Shown here piece by piece: positions 19,609-28,120 of a stretch of DNA of 64,000 nt. A program made the translations under genes and the position numbers. Below the pieces are notes generated by a model, which saw only the letters and a list, made by a program, of their open reading frames with translations, had not been told where the DNA came from and did no database searches. Origin of the DNA: WS-2 sp036507005 (GTDB lineage Bacteria > Eisenbacteria > RBG-16-71-46); NCBI GenBank assembly GCA_036507005.1, contig DASXQT010000006.1, positions 8,567 through 72,566 of the forward strand, given 5' to 3'. Position 1 is the stretch's first letter. Every line of letters starts with the position of its first letter.

Positions 19609-19747
19609 GGCCGGGCGTTCTGGCACGGCGCCCGTGACGGACCTATAGTCGGCGGCGGCTCGATCTTCCGCTCCGACGGAACCTCAGCCCGGCCGCCCCG
19701 GAGCCGAGGGGGCGCTGGCCGCGAATCCTCTCGGCCGAGGAGAAACG

Positions 19748-20413
19748 ATGACCGCACGCTCGAGGTGTTCCGGCCTCGCCGTCCTCACCTTGCTCGCCTT
19801 CCCCACACTGGCGACCCGGGCGAATGCCGGCGCGCAGAAGTACCTGAATCCGCAATTCGCCGCCCTCACGGCGAATCACAAGACCATCGCGATCCTCCCG
19901 TTCAAAGTCACGATCGACATGAAGCACATGCCGAAGGACATGACGATCGAGATGCTCCGCAAGTCGGAGGAAGACGAGTCACTGGAGTTCCAGAAGCAGC
20001 TCTACGCCCGCTTCCTGCAGCGTGCGCAGGACGGCGAGTACACCGTGGGGTTCCAGGACGTCGACCAGACGAACGCGATGCTCGCCAAGGCCGGCATCCC
20101 GCTCGACAGCCTGGCCGCGCACACACGGGACGAGATCGCGCACGCTCTTGGCGCGGACGCGCTCGTTTCGGGCTCGATTCACCAGGCACGCCCGACTTCG
20201 ACCGGCGCCGCGATCGCGCAGACCCTGCTCATCGGCTTCAGCGGTTCCACGCAGCGGGTGGACATCAACATGAGCGTCCACAACGGTTCCGACGGGGCCC
20301 TGCTGTGGAGCTACGATCACACCGACAAGGGCGGGCTCTCGAACTCGGTCGAGGCGATGACGAAGTCATTGCTGAAGAAGGTGGCGGGGAACTTCCCATA
20401 CCGGAAGAGCTGA
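19748..20413 (+). CDS. Secreted protein of GNA1162/CsgG-like type
   Basis: A 221-residue exported protein with a signal peptide (CSGLAVLTLLAFPTLATRANA/GAQ) and a mature alpha/beta domain: TIAILPFKVTID, TRDEIAHALGADALVSGSIHQ, VDINMSVHNGSDGALLWSYDHTDKGG, MTKSLLKKVAGNFPY. The pattern of an ILPF strand, a LGADALVSG strand and a final DG.LLW.Y strand is shared with CsgG/LpoB/GNA1162-type proteins of the cell envelope. No lipobox cysteine is visible. Ribosome-binding site GAGGAGAAAC at 19736-19745. Specific role unknown. Confidence 0.7.
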   Translation: MTARSRCSGLAVLTLLAFPTLATRANAGAQKYLNPQFAALTANHKTIAILPFKVTIDMKHMPKDMTIEMLRKSEEDESLEFQKQLYARFLQRAQDGEYTVGFQDVDQTNAMLAKAGIPLDSLAAHTRDEIAHALGADALVSGSIHQARPTSTGAAIAQTLLIGFSGSTQRVDINMSVHNGSDGALLWSYDHTDKGGLSNSVEAMTKSLLKKVAGNFPYRKS

Positions 20414-20482
20414 TCGCGGCGGGAGGGACCCTGATGCGCCCGGCGGCGCTGCTGCTGCCACGCGGCGGATCGTGCGCCGGCC

Positions 20483-22063
20483 TCAGTGCGCGGCCGCGCC
20501 CGCCCCGTACCCGCGGCTCTTCCGCATCAGCGCGAGCAGCGGAAGCGCGACCAGGAACGCGAACCCGAAGATCAGGAACAGGCTCTCGAAGGACAGCATC
20601 AGCGCCTGGCGCCGGACCAGGCCGTCGAGCATGCCGATCGCCTGGGTCCCGGCGAGCGGCGCCGGCGTGCCCCGGGCGATCAGCCCGGCGGTCATCGCGG
20701 CCAGCCGCTCGCGCGCGACCTCGCCGTAGGCGGTCACGTTCTCGGCCAGGCGCGCGTGGTGGATCGCCTGGAAGCGGGTGAGGAGCGTCGCGCTGATCGC
20801 GATCCCGGCGCTGCCCCCGAGCTGGCGCGACAGGTTGAAGAGCCCGGTGCCGTTCGGGATCCGCGCCATCGGCAGGTCGGCGAGCGACATGTTGGTGAGC
20901 GGGACGAAGATCATGCCGAGCCCCGTGCCTCGCAGGATCAGGGGCCAGAAGTAGTCGCTCATGCCGCTCTCGGTGGTGAAGCGCGACCACTGGAACATCG
21001 CCAGCGCGTACACCGCGACGCCGGCCAGCACCGAGAGCCGCGGGTTGATGAGCCGCGCGTTCCGCCCCATCACCGCCATCACCACGGCGCTCGCGATCGC
21101 GCCGGGGAGGATGACGAGGCCGGTCTGGTTGGCGGTGAACCCCTGGAGCGCCTGGAGGTAGACCGGCAGCAGGAACACCGTGCCGTAGAGGCACGCGCCG
21201 AGCGCGGCGGCGAAGATCACGCCGGCCGCGAGCTGGCGGCTCTTCAGGATCCGGAGGTCCATCACCGGGTGCGGGGTGCGCAGCTCGTGCCACACGAAGA
21301 GCGCGAGCGACACGGCGCTCAACGCCGCGAGCGCCACGATCTGGCGCGAGGCGAACCAGTCGAAGCGCTCGCCGCGCTCGAGCATGGTCTGGAGCGAGCC
21401 GATGCCGGCCACGAGCAGGAGGAGCCCGAACCAGTCCACGGGCCCGACCTTCTCGGCGTGGCGCGAGTCGCCGACGAAGCCCAGCGTCAGCAGCAGGGCG
21501 AGCGCGCCGAACGGGAGGTTGATGTAGAAGATCCACGGCCAGGAGAGCGTGTCGGTGATGTAGCCGCCGAGCGTGGGCCCGAGCGTCGGCCCCACCATCA
21601 CGCCCATGCCGAAGATCGCCATCGCGGTGCCGTACTCGGCGGGCGGGAACACCTCGTACAGGATGGCCTGCGCGGTCGAGAGCAGCGCGCCGCCGCCCAG
21701 GCCCTGCAGGATGCGCCAGAACACCAGATCGGCGAGGGTGTGCGAGCTGCCGCAGAAGAACGAGGCGATGGTGAAGAGCGCAATCGAGCCGGCGAAGTAG
21801 CGGCGGCGCCCGAAGCGGGCCGAGAGCCAGCCGGTGATCGGCAGCACGATCACGTTGGCGACGATGTAGCCGGTCGCGACCCACGCGATCTGGTCGAGCG
21901 TGGCGCCCAGGTTCCCCATCATGTGCGGGATCGCCACGTTCACGATGCTGGTGTCGAGCAGCTCCATCATCGCGGCCATGGTGACCGTGATCGCGATGAT
22001 GTAGCGGTTCGCGTACGGGTCGAGCGCCGCGGCGCGACCGGAGACCAGGTCCATCGCGGTCAT
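20483..22063 (-). CDS. emrB: EmrB/QacA-type drug efflux transporter (MFS, DHA2, 14 membrane segments)
   Basis: A 526-residue inner-membrane transporter with about 14 hydrophobic segments and DHA2 motifs: MELLDTSIVNVAIPHMMGNL, WVATGYIVANVIVLPITGWLSARFGRRR (motif A), and GMGVMVGPTLGPTLGGYI (motif C). It exports hydrophobic toxic compounds with proton influx. It is the last gene of TetR-TolC-EmrA-EmrB and should form a tripartite pump with the two preceding proteins, spanning both membranes. Gap to the EmrA stop is only 5 bp. Confidence 0.93.
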   Translation of the reverse strand: MTAMDLVSGRAAALDPYANRYIIAITVTMAAMMELLDTSIVNVAIPHMMGNLGATLDQIAWVATGYIVANVIVLPITGWLSARFGRRRYFAGSIALFTIASFFCGSSHTLADLVFWRILQGLGGGALLSTAQAILYEVFPPAEYGTAMAIFGMGVMVGPTLGPTLGGYITDTLSWPWIFYINLPFGALALLLTLGFVGDSRHAEKVGPVDWFGLLLLVAGIGSLQTMLERGERFDWFASRQIVALAALSAVSLALFVWHELRTPHPVMDLRILKSRQLAAGVIFAAALGACLYGTVFLLPVYLQALQGFTANQTGLVILPGAIASAVVMAVMGRNARLINPRLSVLAGVAVYALAMFQWSRFTTESGMSDYFWPLILRGTGLGMIFVPLTNMSLADLPMARIPNGTGLFNLSRQLGGSAGIAISATLLTRFQAIHHARLAENVTAYGEVARERLAAMTAGLIARGTPAPLAGTQAIGMLDGLVRRQALMLSFESLFLIFGFAFLVALPLLALMRKSRGYGAGAAAH

Positions 22064-22068
22064 GGCGG

Positions 22069-23208
22069 CTACCGGGTCGCGATCGCGACCTTGACGCTGG
22101 TGCCGGGGCGCAGCGGGTGGGCCGCGTCCGGGGGCCCGGTGAGCCGGATCTTGGCCGGGATGCGCTGCACCACCTTGGTGAAGTTGCCGGTGGCGTTGTC
22201 GGGCGGGAGCAGCGAGAACTTGGCGCCGGTCGCCGCGCTCAGGCTCTCGACGCGGCCCGCGAAGCGGCGTCCGGGGTACGAATCCGCCACGATCTCGACC
22301 CGGTCGCCGGGCGTCACGTCCTTGATCTCGGTCTCCTTGAGGTTGGCGACCACCCAGGTGTCCTCCAGCGACACCACGCTCATGAGCGGCTGCCCCACCT
22401 GGACGAGTTGCCCGACCTCGACGCTCTTCTTGCTCACCACGCCCGAGCTGGGGGCGGTGATGCGGGTGTAGGAGAGCTGGAGCGACGCCAGGTCGCGCGC
22501 GGCGCTGGCCGCGGCCGCGCGGGCGTCGGCGCCCTCGAGGCCGGCCGCTGCCGCCTCGGCCTGCTCGCGCGCCGCGTTGAGCTGGGCGTCGGCGGCGCGC
22601 GCCCCGGCCTCGGCGTTGTCGAGCTGCTGGCGCCCGACCACGTCGCGTGCTGCGAGCGCGCGGTAGCGCTCGAGATCCTGCGCGGCGCGCCAGGCATTGG
22701 CTTCGGCCTGCGCCACGGTGGCGCGCGCCGCGGCGAGCTGCGACGCGGCCTGGCCGGCGCGGCCGCGGCTGCCGGAGCTGGAGAGCGCGACCGCGAGGTC
22801 GGCGTCGGCCTGCTTCAGGCGCGCCGCGAAGTCGCGGTCGTCGATCTGCACCAGCACGTCTCCCGCGGCGACCGTGCGGTTGTCGTCCACGTTCACGGCC
22901 GCGACGAAGCCGCTCACCTTGGAGATCACCGGGACGATGTGGCCCTCGACCTGGGCGTTGTCGGTCGTGACGTGGCTCATGCCGAAGATCACGCCGCGCG
23001 CGCCGAGCCCGGCGAGCGAGAGCACCGCGAGGCCCGCCACGGCGAGCAGCAGGGGCCTGCGCCCGCCGCGGGCGGGCGGCGCCGCGCCCGGCTCGGGAGT
23101 CGAGGCGGGGGGGACGCCGCCTCGCCCGTCGTTGCCGAGGGGCTCGCGCTGGAGGGGAGCTGCGGGAGGCGCCGCCGGCGCGCTCCTGGTTTCGGTGGCT
23201 GTGGTCAT
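22069..23208 (-). CDS. emrA: HlyD/EmrA-type membrane fusion protein
   Basis: A 379-residue periplasmic adaptor. A Pro/Ala-rich cytoplasmic tail precedes one membrane helix (LLLAVAGLAVLSLAGLG), then TTDNAQVEGHIVPVISKVSGFVAAVNVDDN, a lipoyl half-motif, an Ala-rich coiled-coil hairpin (about 120-225), the second lipoyl half (LSYTRITAPSSGVVSKKSVEVGQLV) and beta-barrel. This is standard EmrA architecture; it bridges EmrB and the TolC channel. Confidence 0.93.
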   Translation of the reverse strand: MTTATETRSAPAAPPAAPLQREPLGNDGRGGVPPASTPEPGAAPPARGGRRPLLLAVAGLAVLSLAGLGARGVIFGMSHVTTDNAQVEGHIVPVISKVSGFVAAVNVDDNRTVAAGDVLVQIDDRDFAARLKQADADLAVALSSSGSRGRAGQAASQLAAARATVAQAEANAWRAAQDLERYRALAARDVVGRQQLDNAEAGARAADAQLNAAREQAEAAAAGLEGADARAAAASAARDLASLQLSYTRITAPSSGVVSKKSVEVGQLVQVGQPLMSVVSLEDTWVVANLKETEIKDVTPGDRVEIVADSYPGRRFAGRVESLSAATGAKFSLLPPDNATGNFTKVVQRIPAKIRLTGPPDAAHPLRPGTSVKVAIATR

Positions 23209-23247
23209 CGGAGGATTCCTTCTCGGCCAGGGTCGTTTCGCGTCACG

Positions 23248-24579
23248 TCACTTCACGGTGCGGGCCGCGCCCACCGCGCGCGCCAGCGCGATGCGCGCCG
23301 CCGCGGTCGCGTAGCGCGCGTCGATCCGGGCGTCGCGCGCCCGCACCATCGTGGACTGGGCATCGATCAGCTCGATGTGGCCGGCCACGCCGTTCTTGAA
23401 CCGGTCGGTGGCCTGCGCCAGCTCCTGGTCGGCCAGGCTCACGCGCTCCTCGGCCACGCTCTGCTGGTCGACCCCGGAGGCGATCTCGAGCAGCGCGGCC
23501 TGGGTCTCGGCCGCCACCTGGTCGCGCAGGTCGCGCTCGCGCACCTCGGCCTCGCGGATCGCCGCGTTCCCCTCGGCGATGCGCGCCTCGCGGCGCAAGC
23601 CGTCGAGGATCGGGAGCGTGAGCGCCACGCCCACCTGCCGCGTGGCGATGGCGTCCGGACCGGTCTCGCCGCTCAGGCCGTAGTCGGCGGAGGCCTCGAG
23701 GCGCGGCAGGCGCTCGGCGGCGACGGCCGAGCGATCCGAGCGCGCGCGGCGCAGCCGGCTGCTCTGGGTGAGGAGCTCGGGCCGGTGCGCGAGCGCCATT
23801 GCGAGCGCGGCGCCGGTGTCGGCCGGGGCCGCCGAGCCGCCGATCGAGTCCGACAGCGTGTCGGCGAGGTCGAAGCCGGTGGCGGGATCGAGACCGAGCG
23901 AGCGCGCCAGGTCGATGCGCGAGCGGTCGAGCTGGTTCTGCGCGACCAGGAGCTGGCCGCGCGCCGCGGCGAGCTGGGTGCGGGCGCGCGTCACGTCGAT
24001 CGCCGGGCTCACGCCCGCCTTCTGCTGCGCCTCCGCGAGATCCAGGAGCCGGGCGGCGATGCCCGAGTCGAGCTGCCGGGCCTCGACCACCGCCTGGGCC
24101 CGCAGCGCGCGCAGGTAGGCGAGCGATGCGCCCTGGGCCGCCACCTCGGCGCTGGTTTCGCGCTCGGCGCGGCTCACCGCGACCGCGTCACCCGCGGCGC
24201 GGAGCTTGGCCCACGCGGCGGGATCGATCAGGCTCTGCCGGACCTGGAAGCGGGCGTCGAGGACGTCGAACGGTCCCACCAGGTCGGACGAGGGAGGCAC
24301 ACCCGGGATGCTCGGGAACTCGATCCCGATCGTGGCCTTGTTGAAGGTCCGGTTGGCCGCCGAGGCCGTGCCCGAGAGGCTGGGCAGCAGCGCCCCGCGC
24401 GCCTCGGCGCGGCGCGACTCCGCGGCTTTGGTCTCGAGGCCCGCGATCTCGACCGCGGGCGTCGCGCCGGATGCGATCCGCACCGCGTCCGCGAGCGAGA
24501 GCCGCGTGGCGCCCGACGCCGGCGCGGAGGCCGCGGCGGCGACGGCGACGGCGGCCGCAATCCGCGCGAGGCGGGTCAT
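23248..24579 (-). CDS. tolC: TolC-family outer-membrane efflux channel
   Basis: A 443-residue exported protein: signal peptide ending ASGA, then two repeats of the outer-membrane efflux protein domain with long coiled-coil helices (SLADAVRIASGATPAVEIAGLETKAA; HRPELLTQSSRLRRARSDRSAVAAERLPRLEASADYG; YATAAARIALARAVG). It should form the trimeric outer-membrane exit duct of the pump. No lipidation cysteine. Its start overlaps the TetR stop by 4 bases. Confidence 0.92.
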   Translation of the reverse strand: MTRLARIAAAVAVAAAASAPASGATRLSLADAVRIASGATPAVEIAGLETKAAESRRAEARGALLPSLSGTASAANRTFNKATIGIEFPSIPGVPPSSDLVGPFDVLDARFQVRQSLIDPAAWAKLRAAGDAVAVSRAERETSAEVAAQGASLAYLRALRAQAVVEARQLDSGIAARLLDLAEAQQKAGVSPAIDVTRARTQLAAARGQLLVAQNQLDRSRIDLARSLGLDPATGFDLADTLSDSIGGSAAPADTGAALAMALAHRPELLTQSSRLRRARSDRSAVAAERLPRLEASADYGLSGETGPDAIATRQVGVALTLPILDGLRREARIAEGNAAIREAEVRERDLRDQVAAETQAALLEIASGVDQQSVAEERVSLADQELAQATDRFKNGVAGHIELIDAQSTMVRARDARIDARYATAAARIALARAVGAARTVK

Positions 24580-25247
24580 GACGCCGCTCCGGAGGGCGCC
24601 GCGATCCCGCGCAGGTAGGTGTCGAGATGTAGGTCCACGAAGGCGCGCACGTCGAAGCCGCGGGGATCACAGCGCACGAAGGAATGCTTCCAGATCGAGA
24701 CGAAGACCAGGGGAGCGAGCAGCAGGCGCACCGCGAGCGGGACGTCGAGCGTGCGGAACTCGCCGCGGTCGATGCCGAGCTGGATGGCGCGCCCGAACAG
24801 CTCGCGGCCGCGCTCGACCACCTCACGGTGATAGAACTTCGCCAGCTCGGGAAAGTTGGAGGCCTCGGCCATCACCAGCTTGGGAATGCCCGAGAGGCGC
24901 GACTCGCCGACCGTCTCCCACCAGCGCCGCACCATGAGCGCGATCAGGTCACGCGCGCTTCCCTGGTAACCGGCCACGAGCGCCTCGCCCTCGGCGATCA
25001 CCGGCACGATCGACTCGCGCACCACCGCCTGGAACACCGCCTCCTTGCTCGGGAAGTAGAGATACATCGTCCCCTTGGTGATGCCGGCGCGGCGCGCCAC
25101 GTCCTCGAGCTTGGTGGCCGCAAACCCCCGCTCGACGAAGCTGTCGAGCGCCGCGTCCATGATCTCCGCCGGCCGCGCGTCCTTGCGCCGCCGCCAGCGG
25201 GGGCCGTGCCGCTGGCCCGTTTTCGCCGTTTGCCTGGGGGTGCTCAT
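24576..25247 (-). CDS. TetR-family repressor of the efflux operon
   Basis: A 223-residue regulator. The basic N-terminus (RHGPRWRRRKDAR) precedes a TetR helix-turn-helix (ALDSFVERGFAATKLEDVARRAGITKGTMYLYFPSKEAVFQAVV, about 31-75) and a helical ligand-binding domain resembling the AcrR C-terminal domain. ATG at 25247 is preferred over an upstream start since it sits just after the operators. As first gene of the operon it should repress itself and the pump until a pump substrate binds. Confidence 0.93.
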   Translation of the reverse strand: MSTPRQTAKTGQRHGPRWRRRKDARPAEIMDAALDSFVERGFAATKLEDVARRAGITKGTMYLYFPSKEAVFQAVVRESIVPVIAEGEALVAGYQGSARDLIALMVRRWWETVGESRLSGIPKLVMAEASNFPELAKFYHREVVERGRELFGRAIQLGIDRGEFRTLDVPLAVRLLLAPLVFVSIWKHSFVRCDPRGFDVRAFVDLHLDTYLRGIAAPSGAAS

Positions 25248-25258
25248 GGCCGCGTTTG

Positions 25259-25274
25259 ATGACCTGCGGGTCAT
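25259..25274. promoter_or_regulatory. TetR operator 1
   Basis: ATGACC-TGCG-GGTCAT, a perfect inverted repeat with 6-bp arms, 11 bp upstream of the TetR start codon. Its sequence core is repeated in operator 2, 31 bp away from centre to centre, three helical turns. Confidence 0.75.
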
Positions 25275-25289
25275 TAGGATTCGAAGTAA

Positions 25290-25305
25290 ATGACCTGCGC
25301 GTCAA
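25290..25305. promoter_or_regulatory. TetR operator 2
   Basis: ATGACCTGCGCGTCAA, a second copy of the operator with one arm slightly degenerate (TGAC...GTCA retained). It lies on the same face of the helix as operator 1, consistent with co-operative binding of two repressor dimers over the operon promoter. Confidence 0.7.
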
Positions 25306-25390
25306 TTAGCGCTTTCAGGCGATGGGGATGGGTGCTCGGAAGATTGCGGATGAAGCAGGCCAAAGGGCCGTAGGCGGCGGAGCTAGGGGA

Positions 25391-25801
25391 TCAGCCGGCC
25401 AGCTTCTCCGCGGCTTCGGCCGGCACCTCCTCCACCGAGAACTGGGACGAGACCCGGTATGCGAACCAGAGCGCGATCGGCACGCCGAGGACGTACGGGT
25501 TGGCCATCCACGAATAGCGCACCGCCAGGAGCACTCCGAGGAAAGCGAGCACTGCCATGCCCGCGATGTCGACCCAGCCGAAGTTCCAGGCCCTGGCGCG
25601 CAGCCAGGTCCCGCATCGGCACCGCCACGGCCGCGTCTGCTCCGCGTCCGCCGCGCGCGCATGCCCGAGCGGGCCCCAGCCTTGCCTCGAGCGGTCCCGC
25701 AGGTTCTTCGCGGCGCGCTCGCCGAAGATGCCGTGCTCCCTGTCCCACGCAGAGTAGGGGAAGCGGCACCGCGGACACTCGTTCGGTCGTCTGGGGTCCA
25801 T
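25391..25801 (-). CDS. Small zinc-ribbon membrane protein of unknown function
   Basis: A 136-residue protein. CPRC at 9-12 and CRCG at about 62-65 can form a split zinc ribbon; two membrane helices follow (WVDIAGMAVLAFLGVLLAV and YVLGVPIALWFAYRV), then an acidic Ala/Glu tail. I do not recognise a family. It is transcribed away from the efflux operon on the same strand as HupE but with a 113-bp gap, so it is probably monocistronic. Confidence 0.65.
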   Translation of the reverse strand: MDPRRPNECPRCRFPYSAWDREHGIFGERAAKNLRDRSRQGWGPLGHARAADAEQTRPWRCRCGTWLRARAWNFGWVDIAGMAVLAFLGVLLAVRYSWMANPYVLGVPIALWFAYRVSSQFSVEEVPAEAAEKLAG

Positions 25802-25914
25802 GCGCCCTCCGGAATTCCGCCACCGCGGTTATCGACGGACGCCGGTCGAAGCTTGACGCGGCGAGGCCACGTGTGCGGAACGCAGGATGAAGCCCGACTT
25901 CCGGCCTCTGGAGA

Positions 25915-26988
25915 TCAGGCGGCGAGCCACACTCGCTGGAAGAACCACCACGCGCCGGCGACGATGATCGCGGCGGACGCGTATGCGACCACGGTCCGCG
26001 ACTGCATCGGGCGGCGGGAGTGCAGCAGCGCGAGCGCCGGGGCAACGGAGAGCACGATGCACGCCTGCCCGATCTCGACCCCGGCGTTGAACGAGGCGAG
26101 CGACCAGCCGAGCGCCCCGGGAGGGAGGCCGAACTCGCGCAGCACGCCGGCGAAGCCGAAGCCGTGGATGAAGCCGAACGCGAACGCGATGCGGGCGCGC
26201 CAGTCGCGCGGGCGGCGCAAGGCCAGCAGCGTCTCGACTCCGATAAAGACGATCGAGAGCGCGATCAGGGGCTCGATCACCCGTGCAGGCGGATCGACCA
26301 CGCGCAGCGCCGCGAGCGCCAGTGTGATGCTGTGGGCCGCCGTGAAGGCGGTCACGATCTTCAGCAGGCGCCCGATCGAGCCCCCCAGCAGCAGCAGCCC
26401 GACGATGAAGAGGATGTGGTCGGGACCGACGAAGATGTGGTGGATGCCCTGGAGCACGAACGTCTGCACCACGGCCCACACGCCCTGGGGACCGCCGGAG
26501 TACCAGGTGGCGTCGGGGTGCGCATGGTCGAGCAGCGCCTGCAGCTCGAGCGCTCCGCGATGGTAGACGTTGAAGTAGGTCTCGTGCGGCGGGTCGTAGG
26601 GGAAGAGCCGGCCGCGCAGCTCGAGCACGCCGGGTGGGCCGACCTCGGCGCTCCAGTCGAAGCTCACGGATCTGCGGTCGCGCACGATCTCGAACGATCC
26701 CCAGCGCAGCGGGAAGCGCCGGCCATCGGCGAGCAGCATCAAGCGCGACTCGAGCATCGCGTGCAGCCCGGCGAGGCGGGCTGCGACGTAGCGGGCGTCG
26801 AAGAGCGAGTCCGGGGCGGGCAGCCCGGCCTCGTGCGCCAGGTCGACCACGTGCCCCATCACGCGCCCCTCCATCCTCGTGGGCCCGACGCGGACCTCGA
26901 CGTGGCTGTAGGGCTCCTGATGCGCGGACGCCCGGCCGGCGAGCGCGAGCGCCAACGCCAGGGCCGCCGCCGTCGCCCGGCGCTTCAC
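25915..26988 (-). CDS. HupE/UreJ-family membrane protein
   Basis: A 357-residue protein: signal peptide (ATAAALALALALAGRASA/HQE), a periplasmic domain of about 170 residues, then six membrane helices with the HupE/UreJ landmarks GIHHIFVGPDHILFIVGLLLLG, TAFTAAHSITLALAAL, FIGVETLLAL, FGFIHGFGFAGVL and ASFNAGVEIGQACIV. The conserved membrane histidines and acidic residues suggest transition-metal (nickel or cobalt) or small-molecule transport. The GTG start at 26988 overlaps the DUF4198 stop by 4 bases. No hydrogenase or urease gene is in the window, so a metal-homeostasis role is inferred only. Confidence 0.88.
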   Translation of the reverse strand: MKRRATAAALALALALAGRASAHQEPYSHVEVRVGPTRMEGRVMGHVVDLAHEAGLPAPDSLFDARYVAARLAGLHAMLESRLMLLADGRRFPLRWGSFEIVRDRRSVSFDWSAEVGPPGVLELRGRLFPYDPPHETYFNVYHRGALELQALLDHAHPDATWYSGGPQGVWAVVQTFVLQGIHHIFVGPDHILFIVGLLLLGGSIGRLLKIVTAFTAAHSITLALAALRVVDPPARVIEPLIALSIVFIGVETLLALRRPRDWRARIAFAFGFIHGFGFAGVLREFGLPPGALGWSLASFNAGVEIGQACIVLSVAPALALLHSRRPMQSRTVVAYASAAIIVAGAWWFFQRVWLAA

Positions 26989-27860
26989 CTGCCCGCCCGC
27001 GCGAACGTGAGCGAGGCCCACCGGCTCTCCCAGTCGGCCTCGGCGCGGTCCCCACTCGGGATCATGTGCACCGCGCTCACCAGCCATTCGCCCGGCCGCG
27101 ACGTGTCGAGCGTGACCATCCCGCCGGCGTCGGTGCGCGCCTCGAGCGCCATGCCCACCGAGTCGCGGGTCGCGGGGTCGGCCGGCCGGCCCGTTCCCTC
27201 GAGCGGGCGATGCCACGCCCGCACCAGGGCGCCCGCGAGCGGCTTGCCGTGATCGAGCAGGCGCAGCCGGAGCGGCGAAGCCCGCGTCGGGTCGGCGAGC
27301 GGGACCAGCTCGAGCGGGAGCCCGAGCGGCGCCGTGGCGCGCTTGGCATCGGCCCCGGCGATCCAGGTCTTGGGGCAGCGCCCGTAGCGCTCGCGGCCCG
27401 CTCCTTCGCGGCTGCCGAGCGTCTGCCTCGCCCGCAGCGGACCGTCGAGCCCCTCGAGCGTCAGGTAGCGGTCGAACTCGGCCGCCTCGAGCTCGATGTC
27501 GGCGAAGTTCGATTCGAAGCCGATCATCGCCCCGCCTTGGTCGGGCAGGACCAGGCGCGCCCAGGTGAGGTCCCCGTTGGTCGCCGCCGGTCGGAGGTCG
27601 AATTCGCGCGTGGTGCGCAGCGTGAAGCGGACCGCACGCGGCGCGGCCCACGGCTTCGCCTCGCCGCGGAACCCGGTGCCGGCCCAGGTCGAGACTGCCA
27701 CCGTGTCGCGAGCCCCGGCCCGGTAGGTGGAGGGGGAGAGCCAGAACTCGTGGGCGGATGCGGTGGAGGCGGCGAGCAAGGCGATCGGGAACGCGATTCG
27801 GCGGATCAAGCGTCGGGCTCCGGGGTCAGGGGGTCTCGATGTCTCTACGGGGCCCGGCAT
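26985..27860 (-). CDS. DUF4198-type periplasmic protein (NikM-like), partner of HupE
   Basis: A 291-residue protein with a signal peptide (RRIAFPIALLAASTASAHEFWLSPS). Mature N-terminal HEFWLSPS is the DUF4198 hallmark, with beta-rich sequence after it and a final Ig-like module (GALVRAWHRPLE ... TDAGGMVTLDTSRPGEWLVSAVHM). DUF4198 proteins accompany nickel or cobalt transporters; the N-terminal His after signal cleavage is a potential metal ligand. Coupled to HupE through GTGA. Confidence 0.82.
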   Translation of the reverse strand: MPGPVETSRPPDPGARRLIRRIAFPIALLAASTASAHEFWLSPSTYRAGARDTVAVSTWAGTGFRGEAKPWAAPRAVRFTLRTTREFDLRPAATNGDLTWARLVLPDQGGAMIGFESNFADIELEAAEFDRYLTLEGLDGPLRARQTLGSREGAGRERYGRCPKTWIAGADAKRATAPLGLPLELVPLADPTRASPLRLRLLDHGKPLAGALVRAWHRPLEGTGRPADPATRDSVGMALEARTDAGGMVTLDTSRPGEWLVSAVHMIPSGDRAEADWESRWASLTFARAGR

Positions 27861-27872
27861 TCTGTCGGATGA

Positions 27873-27894
27873 GGGGCCCTGGCGCCAGGGCCCC
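27873..27894. repeat. Perfect 22-bp GC palindrome between divergent genes
   Basis: GGGGCCCTGGC and its exact complement GCCAGGGCCCC meet with no spacer. It is 13 bp upstream of the DUF4198 start and about 75 bp upstream of the promoter for the FAD-oxidase gene. It may be an operator or a cruciform-forming site. There is no T-run and neither gene ends here, so it is not a terminator. Nothing else is seen in 27861-28120 apart from the promoter below. Confidence 0.5.
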
Positions 27895-27967
27895 GGGGGC
27901 TCGACCCGCTCCGAGAGCGGGCGGGCGCACGGGTGCCCCGGCCGACGCCTCGAGCCGGCCCGCCGGT

Positions 27968-27996
27968 GTGACCCGCTCGCGCCCCTTTGTTATAGT
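27968..27996 (+). promoter_or_regulatory. Candidate promoter of the FAD-oxidase/glutamate-synthase-like operon
   Basis: GTGACC (27968-27973), 17-nt spacer, TATAGT (27991-27996). Both hexamers match sigma-70 consensus well for so GC-rich a background. The leader would be about 118 nt. Confidence 0.5.
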
Positions 27997-28120
27997 CCGG
28001 CCGTTCGCGGTGTCGGATTCCCGCGGCGGGACGCTTCGCGCCTTGCCCACCCGCGGGCCCTTGCGGCGCGCCCCGGCGGGCGCCGGCGCGCGGACGTGAG
28101 CCACTCCTCCCAGCCCGGGG

